From Mytilus edulis (taxonomy: Eukaryota > Mollusca > Bivalvia > Mytilida > Mytilidae): a DNA stretch of 64,000 nt. The translations under genes were made by a program, and so were the position numbers. The stretch spans positions 71,474,178-71,538,177 of the forward strand of contig NC_092354.1 of NCBI RefSeq assembly GCF_963676685.1. The letters run 5' to 3'. Each line of letters begins with the position of its first letter. Position 1 is the first letter of the stretch. Positions 52,401 through 59,812 of the stretch are shown here, one piece after another. The notes under the pieces are model-generated. The model searched no databases, was not told the origin of the DNA, and worked only from the letters and a program-made list of their open reading frames with translations.

Positions 52401-52955
52401 CCTAGAGTGGTGTAATTTTTAATCAACACCATTGTACTATATTAGTTATATATAAAGTTGAATTCTTTGATTCATCGTTTTTACGTGATGACGGCTGACA
52501 AATTGGACCTCGTAATTTTAGTATTATAGATATTATCAGCAAGTAGTTGCCGATGATATCAGAAGATGATGGAGTTTAAAGATCATAGCCTAATTCAAAT
52601 CACTGGATAAATCAAAATTTGCTAACAGGTTTCAATGAACGTATCAATTGTCCAGGAAGAGAAAAAGCAGACATATCTTTGAACTTGATTATTACCCAGA
52701 ATCCATCAGAAAATTGTACCCAGAATTCATTAGAATCCAAATAGCAATATGTATTTGTCTTTATTTTTAGGTGAACGTAAATGTCCAGGAAGAATAGAAG
52801 CAGAGAGATCTATTCTTTTGATTACAACAAATATACTACAGAAGTTTGAGTTAATACCGGAAGACGTTAACAACTTACCAATGGAACGAGAATGGACCGG
52901 AGTTGTCCTCCGTCCTAAACCCTTCAAAATGTTTATGAAACCTGTGAAATATTGA
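40401..52955 (+). CDS. Cytochrome P450, CYP2-clan-like, complete in eight exons
   Basis: Haem-thiolate monooxygenase, probably anchored in the endoplasmic reticulum; substrate unknown. Exons: 40401-40743, 42411-42627, 45113-45239, 46151-46307, 48061-48197, 48587-48720, 51174-51358, 52771-52955. All introns are GT-AG, phases agree throughout, and the total is 1,485 nt (494 residues), normal for the family. Seen in order: N-terminal hydrophobic anchor (about 5-27), LPGPRAWPILGN hinge, GIIMANG before helix C, GSVDS in helix I (295-299), K-helix EVLR (352-355), NPDRW (412-416), and the haem loop FGTGERKCPG with Cys438. Oddities: helix C has Y124...Y128 where W-x(3)-R is usual, and helix I has Ser in place of the usual Thr. 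For exon 7 an AG at 51173 was chosen because the AG at 51154 breaks the frame; the ATG at 40401 is the first in frame. The K-helix to exon 7 join is the least certain. Confidence 0.9.
40927..41385. mobile_element. MITE-like element with TGGGGACGAAGT ends
   Basis: tggggacgaagt at 40927-40938 recurs inverted at 41374-41385 (12 of 12). The roughly 460-bp interior is non-coding. It lies in intron 1 of the P450 gene. Confidence 0.75.
43383..43555 (+). mobile_element. SINE-like repeat (copy 3), inside the minisatellite
   Basis: A diverged copy with acagctctccac, ataggtcaccgtacggcctt and aacgagaaaactaacggcct. The minisatellite resumes after it, so the insertion came after the array had formed. Confidence 0.65.
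43905..43999. mobile_element. Small fold-back element, 21-bp perfect arms
   Basis: tgaatatccaaaattgtcaa (43905, plus one base) and its exact complement at 43979-43999 enclose 53 bp. It interrupts the 73-bp minisatellite. Confidence 0.85.
44670..44850 (+). repeat. Dispersed repeat, cctccgggt family (copy 1)
   Basis: Shares cgcccgcctccgggtgtggg, a 'ggcctttg' segment and tttgtctttttgacaaattt with 46990-47150, where the equivalent parts are cacctccgggtacggga and tgtctctttgacataatcc. An inverted copy lies at 60210-60330. Non-coding. Confidence 0.7.
44905..45035 (+). mobile_element. SINE-like repeat (copy 4)
   Basis: A partial copy with catggagcattggctcacaa, aagggctccaaaaatgacta and aaaccactcaaacaggaaaa, ending 78 bp upstream of P450 exon 3. 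Confidence 0.65.
45270..45615. repeat. Dispersed repeat in P450 intron 3
   Basis: It contains a Tyr-type gtccgtccgttca patch and then gtccactgaacatacaaaat, gggcatccttgtacta and ggacacactc. The last part recurs at 51600-51680 (gtccactgaacctataaaaa, gggcatccgtgtacttt), so both are copies of one family. Confidence 0.6.
45840..46065 (+). repeat. 3'-tail fragment of the RT retroelement (copy 3)
   Basis: Shows agcttacccttctggagcac, ctgagatcaccccaagttg, a T/G-rich stretch with ttctatgttgtatcttgtgt, and tttgactgttcatcggtctt. It matches the tail following the RT frame at 56440-56740. Located in P450 intron 3. Confidence 0.75.
46985..47150 (+). repeat. Dispersed repeat, cctccgggt family (copy 2)
   Basis: A better-kept copy of the family described at 44670, with ttggtcgggttgttgtctct. 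It lies in P450 intron 4. Confidence 0.7.
47700..48010. repeat. Dispersed repeat, 'gactcatcagt' family, P450 intron 4
   Basis: Contains cgcgttttgtctacaaaaga, ctcatcagttacggtcg, gttgaagagcattgaggacc and, further on, ctactgggctggtgatacc. The same modules recur at 53505, 56195, 57015 and (inverted) 58655. Confidence 0.75.
48422..48565 (+). repeat. 37-bp minisatellite just before P450 exon 6
   Basis: Four copies of a unit beginning atgcgtcaaagttcacac at 48422, 48459, 48496 and 48533. The array ends about 20 bp upstream of the exon 6 acceptor (AG at 48585-48586). Confidence 0.9.
49104..50694. mobile_element. ~1.6-kb element with CAGGGGTTAAGAAAT ends, P450 intron 6
   Basis: caggggttaagaaat at 49104 is matched by its complement ending at 50694. 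Next to the ends are ctagcccgac-type repeats on the left and gggctagtagt-type repeats on the right, which are loosely inverted. A SINE-like copy is nested at 49567-49705. No transposase frame was recognised. Confidence 0.7.
49567..49705 (+). mobile_element. SINE-like repeat (copy 5), nested
   Basis: Carries gaaacaactctccatttggg, cagtttataaaagtaaacca and gccttggctcatac. It sits inside the 49104-50694 element. Confidence 0.65.
50995..51115 (+). repeat. 22-bp minisatellite just before P450 exon 7
   Basis: About five copies of gaatctttaagaatgttttc with small variants. The array ends roughly 40 bp upstream of the first possible exon 7 acceptor and may crowd the branch-point region. Confidence 0.88.
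52010..52400. repeat. Dispersed repeat in the last P450 intron
   Basis: Includes cgcggatccgtgactga, taaggtgcacagttttctct, ttcaaaatctttctgtttga and tcggtgtcggactcgatccg. Parts recur at 35690-35880. Non-coding. Confidence 0.55.
52628..52742 (+). pseudogene. Decayed duplicate of the P450 haem-binding exon
   Basis: Right after an AG (gctaacag) the frame reads GFNERINCPGREKADIS and then LNLIITQN, mirroring GERKCPGRIEAERS and ILLITTN at the start of the real last exon about 140 bp downstream. Relative to that exon there are extra residues inside the Cys loop and the frame ends at TAG (52740-52742). It keeps Cys-Pro-Gly and a possible acceptor but has lost the rest of the exon, so it is most likely a dead tandem copy. 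Use as a truncating alternative exon cannot be excluded. Confidence 0.65.
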
Positions 52956-53504
52956 CACAGATTCAAATAGGGCTGTAAAAATATAATGATTCTTTTATGT
53001 TGCAACGCATGCAAAATGTATTATTGCATTGATTTATGTATTTAGTTAATAAGTGTATAAGTACGTAACAAACACACAAATACATTAAAACACAAATACA
53101 CACATTGTATACACACGTATTTGATTATTCGGATCGTCAATTCGATCTGCTTTGCCGTTCCTTTTCATTTATGGTATACTTTATATTTTGTTGGTTTTAA
53201 TCACAAATCATATAAATTGATTTATATGATAATAAAGCTTGAATTGAATCAAATTGTTATGGCGTATCATTTTTAATTGATTGTAATTTTACAGACCTAT
53301 ATGATTTGAAGTGGTCAGAACGCCCCGTTCTCCTTACAGACATTGAGAAAATGATCACCAAATTAAAGATGAAATAACTTTTTTTTCTTTTCTAAGGAAT
53401 GGACGAAACAATATGATCTTGTGTTATCATTATATACCATAAAATATGTATATCTGTGTCCACATTATGGGTCATGGAATAAATTATTGTAATGTTAACA
53501 TAGT

Positions 53505-53623
53505 TATCAAAGGTGCCAGGCTATAGTTTGATACGCCAGATGCGTGTTTCGTCTACATAAGAATCATTAGTGACATTAAGATCAAAATATTTAGAAAGCC
53601 AAAACAAGAACAAAGATGAACAG
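53505..53623. repeat. Dispersed repeat, left half, split by a nested element
   Basis: Contains ccaggctatagtttgatacg, gtttcgtctacataagaatc and gccaaaacaagaacaaagat, ending gaacag at 53618-53623. The other half resumes at 55007 with gaacagcattaattgag. Uninterrupted relatives at 56310 and 57230 read aaagttgaagagcattgag across this point. Confidence 0.82.
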
Positions 53624-55006
53624 TACGGAAGCGTATTAGCGCCACACATTTTTTTTTATTTTTCTTTGCTTTAAAACGCAAACCTTTGCGTTACAACGTA
53701 AACCTTTGCGTTATAACGCAAACCTTTGCGATATAACGCAAACATTTGCGTTATAACGCAAACCTTTGCGTTATAACGCAAACCTTTAGCGATATAACGA
53801 AAACATTGGCGTTATAACGCAAACCTTTGCGTTATAACGCAAATATCTTGATTGCAATTATTCATTAAGTTTTGTATATATTATGTCGGTCTGACATTCA
53901 TTTCGGATGTGATTTACTAGTAGATAAAAAAAAGAAACATACATACAAGGTCAAATCATTATAATAAATATGTATAAGAATAATGGAATAATTGAAGTGC
54001 AATTATACATAAATTAAGACTGATTTGTGCATCAGAAAAGTATATAATTTAACAAGAAAATAGATATAGTTTAGTATATAGTCATATTAAAATTGAAAGA
54101 TCAAAAATAATGTCATACAATTGTGAAACCTCCAAGTCAAATAGGCAAAATGATCCTTCTGCTTTAAAATGAATTATTAATAAGGAAACATTTTTTTTTT
54201 AAATTTCAGAATATCAAGATTCTTTGATAGAAAGTCATTGAATTTTCATTTCAATATAATGAAGTATTTTTAAGATGCTTGGGTAGCAATTTAAATAGAG
54301 AGAACATAATTTTATTAATAAAACATCTTCATTCTATACATTTATTGCCAAAGGGTAGCTTGTTTGAATCTAACCTACTTTACACAGTTCTCAAACGAGA
54401 GTTTACTTTGGAAGTATATTTATATTCGGTTATAGCTATATTAGCAGGGTTGATTTTTTTCTTAGGTATAACCTCAATTTACTCAATTTTCGTTGTAATA
54501 TATATACTAGTAGTAACTTAGATATCGTTTTTGGGGACCTTTATAGTTTGTTGTTCAGTGTGAGCCAATGCTCCGTGTTGAAGACCGTAATTCGGCCTAT
54601 GATGGTTTACTTTTACGAATAGTGACTTAGATAGAGAGTTTTCTTATTGTCACTCTTACCACATCTTATTATATTATTCTGCTCATTATTAGTTATTGAT
54701 ATGATCTAATTATTCAAGCAGTTAACTTTGCAAATACTACAAAGGTGATAAATTTTATTATATACAGCCTCCTCCATTAATAACTACTGTTTCCTTTGAA
54801 TCTTAAATAAGAAATAAGATAAAACAAATGTTTGCGTTATAGCGCAAAGATTTGCGTTATATCGCAAAGGTTTGCGTTACAACGCAAAGGTTTGCGTTAT
54901 AACGCAAAGGTTTGAGTTATATCGCAAAGGTTTGCGTTATAACGCAAAGGTTTGCGTTAAACATAGGAAGAAAAAAAAATATGTGTGGCGCTAATACGCT
55001 TCCGTA
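53624..55006. mobile_element. 1.38-kb transposon with palindromic minisatellite arms and a 6-bp target duplication
   Basis: The ends tacggaagcgtattagcgcc (53624) and its exact complement (ending 55006) are flanked on both sides by gaacag, a 6-bp target-site duplication. Next to each end is an array of a roughly 20-bp unit, aacgcaaacctttgcgttat. The unit is itself a near-perfect palindrome (AACGCAAA/TTTGCGTT) and the arrays are inverted relative to each other (53673-53843 and 54829-54961). The centre is AT-rich with a SINE-like remnant at about 54530-54665 and no transposase. It is non-autonomous. Confidence 0.9.
54530..54665 (-). mobile_element. SINE-like repeat (copy 6), inverted remnant
   Basis: Read on the minus strand it gives the family phrases 'cttcaacacggagcattggc' and 'ctaagtcactattcgtaaaa' in diverged form. 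It lies in the centre of the palindromic-arm transposon. Confidence 0.55.
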
Positions 55007-55320
55007 GAACAGCATTAATTGAGAAACAGATATTGAAAAGAGTTGTGCCAAAAACGACTTAGGTAATATATGCCTGGGATAAGAAAATCCTTAGTATTTA
55101 AAAAAAAATAACAGTAAATTAAAAAATAAATGACCATATAATTGATATTCTTGTCAACACAGAAGTACTGACTACTGGGCTAGTGATTACCTCGGGGACG
55201 AAACGTCCACTAGCAGTGTCATCGACCCAGTGGTGTAAATAGTTATCAACGGTACCAGGTTTAAACTTTGATACGCCTGAAACACGTTTCGTAACATACT
55301 TTGACATTTGTAAATTTTAA
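55007..55320. repeat. Dispersed repeat, right half, after the nested element
   Basis: Continues with tgtgccaaaaacgacttagg, ctgggataagaaaatcctta, ctactgggctagtgattacc, gaggacg-type and gacgaaacgtccac modules and a second ggtaccaggtttaaactttg. It matches 56340-56420 and 57020-57200 in order. Confidence 0.78.
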
Positions 55321-56194
55321 AGACAATAAGTAGACAGGAAAGGGTCCCCAATCCTGACTCGGGTCATTTTATCGTATTTCAAATGACAAATTCTTCTTTT
55401 CTGGATTTTGTATTTTCCTGTATCTTTAACATGCATATTGTCACAAATAAACATAGAATGACTGCCTATTTAAACTATGCATGCATACAAATTACTTATT
55501 GAGACACTACAGACTGTTTTGGCATGTTTGGTTACACGAAAGGAAAGACTTGACACATCTGCTTGATTTTCGTACACAGCACAACCTGGTCTACATGCAC
55601 GCCAGTATTTGAGCAGAGTTTAATTAATTATTGGTCATTTGACTTCTCATATTCCAAAAATATTAATATGCTGAATTCGCCAGGAAATATGCATCTCACA
55701 TTTATCCCCGAAATGAAAAATTTAAAACAATTCAAACGAGAATATAATCTTCTACTAAGGAGTAACTTTGAGATTGTGGTATCAAGTAATGAGGCTTTTA
55801 CATTAGATGTCTTTTGACCATCACATATTTCAAAGTCTGAAAGCCTATTAGATATTTTTGAGGTTGGTTGACTATCCACTGTTTAAGAAGCTGGATGAAT
55901 ATCAGGTAATGAACTTATAAAACTGTTTTGGTTAACTGATGTTAGAAACTGTAAAACTGGAGCAATCAAATTCTAGTTACTACTGTTTATACTACTTTAA
56001 GAAACTGATCTATTATGTATGTTGGTCATCTCAAAATTCAGATAGTCTTGCTGCTGTAGAGCAGCTATCATTTCGGTAAGTTTGGTGAAGTAGCTCTCTA
56101 ATCCAACTCAATAGCATGCCATGGACGTCGCTTTTGGACCTCTCCACACTGCCTTCAAAGCAGTATTACCATAACTTTGGAGCAGCTGACCATA
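55321..56194. other. Spacer, no recognised gene
   Basis: A frame at 55563-55817 (+) has no domain I recognise and no splice partners. Nothing else can be supported here. Confidence 0.5.
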
Positions 56195-56420
56195 TTGTTA
56201 CAATAGTTATCAAAGGTACCAGGATTATAATTTAATACGCCATACACGCGTTTCGTCTACATAAGACTCATCAGTGCCGCTCAGATCTAAATAGTTATAA
56301 AGCCAAATAAGTACAAAGTTGAAGAGCATTGAGGACCCAAAATTCCACAAGTGTTGTGCCAAATACGGCTAAGGTAATCTATTCCTGGGATAAGAAAATC
56401 ATAAGTGTTGTGAAAGGAAA
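56195..56420. repeat. Dispersed repeat, 'gactcatcagt' family
   Basis: ttacaatagttatcaaaggt, gcgtttcgtctacataagac, tcatcagtgccgctcagatc, gttgaagagcattgaggacc and ctgggataagaaaatcataa appear in the usual order. Confidence 0.8.
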
Positions 56421-56740
56421 ATTTCAGCTTTCCAATTGTGAACTTTCCATTTCTAAGTAGCAACATTCCAGCAGCACCTGCATACGGGGTATATATCTCC
56501 CAATTGATACGATATTCCCGTGCTTGCATTTCCTATCATGATTTTCTTGATAGAGGGTTGCTGCTCACAAGGAAGCTATTAAAGCAAGAGTTCCAAATGG
56601 TGAAGTTGAAATCATCCCTTCGTAAATTTTACGGACGCCATCACGAGTTGGTTGACCGTTATGGAATAACCGTATCACAAATGATATCGGATATGTTCCT
56701 TACGTCGTACTACGTACTACAATCCCCTTCCCTTTCCTGA
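56421..56740 (+). pseudogene. C-terminal part of a retroelement reverse-transcriptase protein
   Basis: The frame reads NFPFLSSNIPAAPAYGVYIS, continues with QLIRYSRACISYHDFL, then LLTRKLL and LRKFYGRHHELVDRYG, and ends at a TGA at 56738. This string of motifs closes the RT polyprotein of a retroelement common in bivalve genomes; I cannot decide from this end whether it is Penelope-like or another non-LTR class. Catalytic RT motifs would lie upstream and are absent, so this is a 5'-truncated copy. A related fragment of a second subfamily lies at 57433. Confidence 0.7.
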
Positions 56741-57018
56741 ATGTGACCTACCGAATTAGACTATTAACCGGATTTGTTATCACATAAGCAACACGGTGGG
56801 TGCCGCATATGGAGCAGGATCTGCTTACCCTTCCGGAGCACCTGATATCACCCCTAGTTTTTTGGTGGGGTTCGTGTTGTTTATTCTTTAGTTTTCTATG
56901 TTGTGTCCTGTGTGCTGTTGTTTGTTTGTCTTTTTCATTTTTAGCCATGGCGTTGTCAGTTTGTTTTAGATTTATGAGTTTGACTGTCCCTTTGGTATCT
57001 TTCGTCCCTCTTTTATAA
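56741..57018 (+). repeat. 3' untranslated tail of the RT retroelement (copy 4)
   Basis: ggagcaggatctgcttaccc, ttccggagcacctgatatca, ttttggtggggttcgtgttg, ccatggcgttgtcagtttgt and tgactgtccctttggtatct, ending tttcgtccctctttta. This is the most complete tail and the reference for the shorter copies elsewhere in the window. Confidence 0.8.
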
Positions 57019-57265
57019 AAATGACACTATAATTAATATTCATGTCAACACCGAAGGGTTGACTACTGGGCTGGTGATACCCTCGAGGACGAAACGTCCA
57101 CCAACATTGGGATCGACCCAGTGTTGTAAATAGTTATCAAAGGTACAAGAATTATAATTTAATACGCCAGACGCGCGTTTTGTCTACATAAGACTCATCA
57201 GTGACGCTCAGATCTAAATAGTTATAAAGCCAAACAAGTACAAAGTTGAAGAGCATTGAGTAATT
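57019..57265. repeat. Dispersed repeat, 'gactcatcagt' family
   Basis: ctactgggctggtgatacc, cgaggacgaaacgtccacc, ggatcgacccagtgttgtaa, acgccagacgcgcgttttgt and cagtgacgctcagatctaaa, ending gttgaagagcattgag. Confidence 0.82.
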
Positions 57266-57432
57266 ACTGGCAAAAACATGGCAGTTTCAGGACCTATTTG
57301 TATTAGCTAAGTGTATCGGGAATTACATGTAATTCCTAAATTTTAGTAATTACGAGAACTCATCATTTCACCTATTTTAAAACTATCACATATGCATATA
57401 AAACAGGTAAATACAAAAATGAAATTTTCTTC

Positions 57433-57890
57433 TTGCAATTTTACCGGAAATTTACAAACTTTAAAAAAAACTACACTTACTTGTTTGTAATTAAAGAAAA
57501 CACAGACACGGCTTCCTCCGCCTCATTTTTAGACTTTTATTTCGAATTTGACTCATACAGTCATCTAAGTACCAGAATCTATGACAAACGAGACGATTTT
57601 AATTTTGAAATTATAAATTTTCCCAACCTTAGTAGCGCTATATAAACTTCACCTGCATATGGGATATATATTTTCCAACTTATTCGATATTCAAGAGCTT
57701 GCAGCTCCTACTCAGACTTTGTGACACTGTAGAAAAGTTGATGAACCAGGGGTATGTCAAAGAACGTCTCGTCCTTTTTCTAAAAAAAAGTTCATCTGAA
57801 GGTAACAAGACCTTGTTGATAAATATTCCGTATCAACTTCACAAATAATACACGATGGTCTTGATGTATAGATTCTGCGTGCTGATGTTG
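57433..57890 (+). pseudogene. Decayed RT-protein C-terminus, second subfamily
   Basis: One open stretch reads SASFLDFYFEFD, LSTRIYDKRDDFNF and IINFPNLSS. After a stop the frame resumes with SPAYGIYIFQLIRYSRACSS and, after frame changes, NQGYVKERLVLFLKK. The order matches 56421-56740 extended upstream, so it is another truncated and broken copy of the same kind of retroelement. Confidence 0.68.
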
Positions 57891-58245
57891 TTTATCATCT
57901 TAACAACGTGTTATATTAATTGTTACACGATGATGACTGCTGTACCTATATTTTGACGATTTTATTAATTATGTCTGTTTAGTTCACGCATCATTGTAAA
58001 TATAACGGAATTTGACGCGACTGTCATCAAAGTGAGAGGTTTTGCCCTATAAAACCAGGTTTAATCCAACATTTTCTACATTCGAAAATGCCTGTACCAA
58101 GTCAGGAATATGACAGTTCTTGTCCATTCGTATTTGATGTGTTTTGTCGTTTGATTTTGCCATGTGATTATGGACTTTCCGATTGAATTTTCCTCTGAGT
58201 TCAGTTTTTTATGTGATTTTACTTTTTTTTTGTATTGTAATCACT
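57891..58245 (+). repeat. 3' tail of the second RT subfamily
   Basis: Contains aatgcctgtaccaagtcagg, tttgattttgccatgtgatt, atggactttccgattgaatt and ttcctctgagttcagttttt. The same tail recurs at 63730-63880, without a coding part there. Confidence 0.72.
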
Positions 58246-58654
58246 CAGTTGTTTTTGGACACAAATAGTGCAAGATTTTATTTGTTTTCATTTATGATTT
58301 CGAGTAAATTGGCTAGGAATAAGAATGAAATTCTATATAGATGTATCAAGGCGGTTGATTTGATAAGACGTTCTTCAAATCTTAAAACCCGGTCAAAAAC
58401 CAATTTAACTAAATTAAACCATTGTAGTGACGTCAGCCTTTTCATTTACCTCGGATCTGTTTTTTTAGAATCAACACTTTCTAAGTATGTCGCTGAAATG
58501 AGCTCACCTAGTTATTGTTGTTAAGATAAAATGAATGTATCTAAAAAGTCAAATTCGACTTCGAAGGGAATGCACACCTGTAATGAGTAAACTGAAAGGT
58601 TTGCAAAAAATATGAGTTATTCGAAATACTAAGAATTTTTTAATCCCAGACATA
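58246..58654. other. Spacer, no recognised gene
   Basis: An open frame at 58183-58524 starts inside the retroelement tail and has no known domain. It is not supported as a gene. Confidence 0.5.
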
Positions 58655-58840
58655 GATTACCTTAGCCGTTTTTGGTACAACTTTTTAGATTTTTGGGAGC
58701 TTAATGCTCTTCAACTATGAACTTGTTTGGCTTCTAACTATTTTGATCTGAGCGTCACTTGTGCGTCTTATGTAGACGATACGCGCGACTGGCGAATTAA
58801 CTTATAAGCCTGGTACCTTTGATAGCTATAATAACCTAAA
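58655..58840 (-). repeat. Dispersed repeat, 'gactcatcagt' family, inverted
   Basis: cattaagctcccaaa-type and attaccttagccgtttttgg, aatgctcttcaactatgaac, ttgatctgagcgtcacttgt and ggtacctttgatagctataa are complements of the modules listed for 56195-56420. Confidence 0.78.
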
Positions 58841-59396
58841 AATGTAATCGACTGACACATTTCCATTGTAGATATGATATTGCTCTTCATAAATGTTTCT
58901 TCATTTCTATAGTGTCGATCCACTTAAGGCGCAAAAAAAAAAGAGTTACCATTGTTATCAAAGAGAAATAACTTCTTAGAGGAGTTGACAGACGAGTTTT
59001 GCCCATTTGTACTTATTTTAGGTTATATTGTTGTTAATAATGTTTGCTGTTACGGTTTACGAATTTTTCTATTACACTATTCAAGAATATTCTACATGTA
59101 ACATAGGATAAAAAGGGAACAGATCTTCGTCTCAGTCGCAAAACTCCATAAGATGTCGTATACGTCTAAACTCATCGACAATTATTGGCAAAGTTATGGC
59201 AATAAGATCACGATCGTCCTTTGGACCAGATGAATTAGAAAAGATTATACTTTCTAACACTGTATTTTATGGATGAAAATTTTGTACAAAATGTTTAACC
59301 TAAATGCATATGAAATACTTTCTCCGTGTTAGTACAAGTTATTTTGCGACGTTTATTATTGCGGGAGTTATTGATGTCATCTGATAAAGTGATGGT

Positions 59397-59812
59397 CATT
59401 GCATAAGTTGATGATTCAATTGTTCTTTCATTGCATTAGTTCATGACTCAATTGTTCTTTCATTGCATAAGTTCATGACTCAATTGTTCTTTTATTGCAT
59501 AAGTTCATGACTCAATTGTTCTTTTATTGCATAAGTTCATGACTCAATTGTTCTTTTATTGCAAAAGTACATGACTCAATTGTTCTTTCTTTGCATATGT
59601 TCATGACTCAATTGTTTCTTTATTGCATAAGTTCATGATCCAATTGTTCTATCATTACATAAGTTCATGACTCAATTGTTCTTTTATTGCATAAGTTCAT
59701 GACTCAATTTCTCATTCTTTGTATTAGTTCATGACTCAATTGTTCTTTTTTAGCATAAGTTCATGACTCAATTTCTCTTTCTTTGTATTAGTTTATGACT
59801 CAATTGTTCTAT
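59397..59812. repeat. 32-bp minisatellite at the 3' end of the GPCR gene
   Basis: About 13 copies of tgcataagttcatgactcaa plus ttgttctttcat. On the minus strand it starts inside the last codons of the receptor frame (stop TAA at 59793-59795) and fills the start of its 3' untranslated region. Confidence 0.93.

Noticed and set aside
58183..58524. 113-codon frame with a hydrophobic start
   Set aside because: It begins within the retroelement 3' tail and has no recognised domain.
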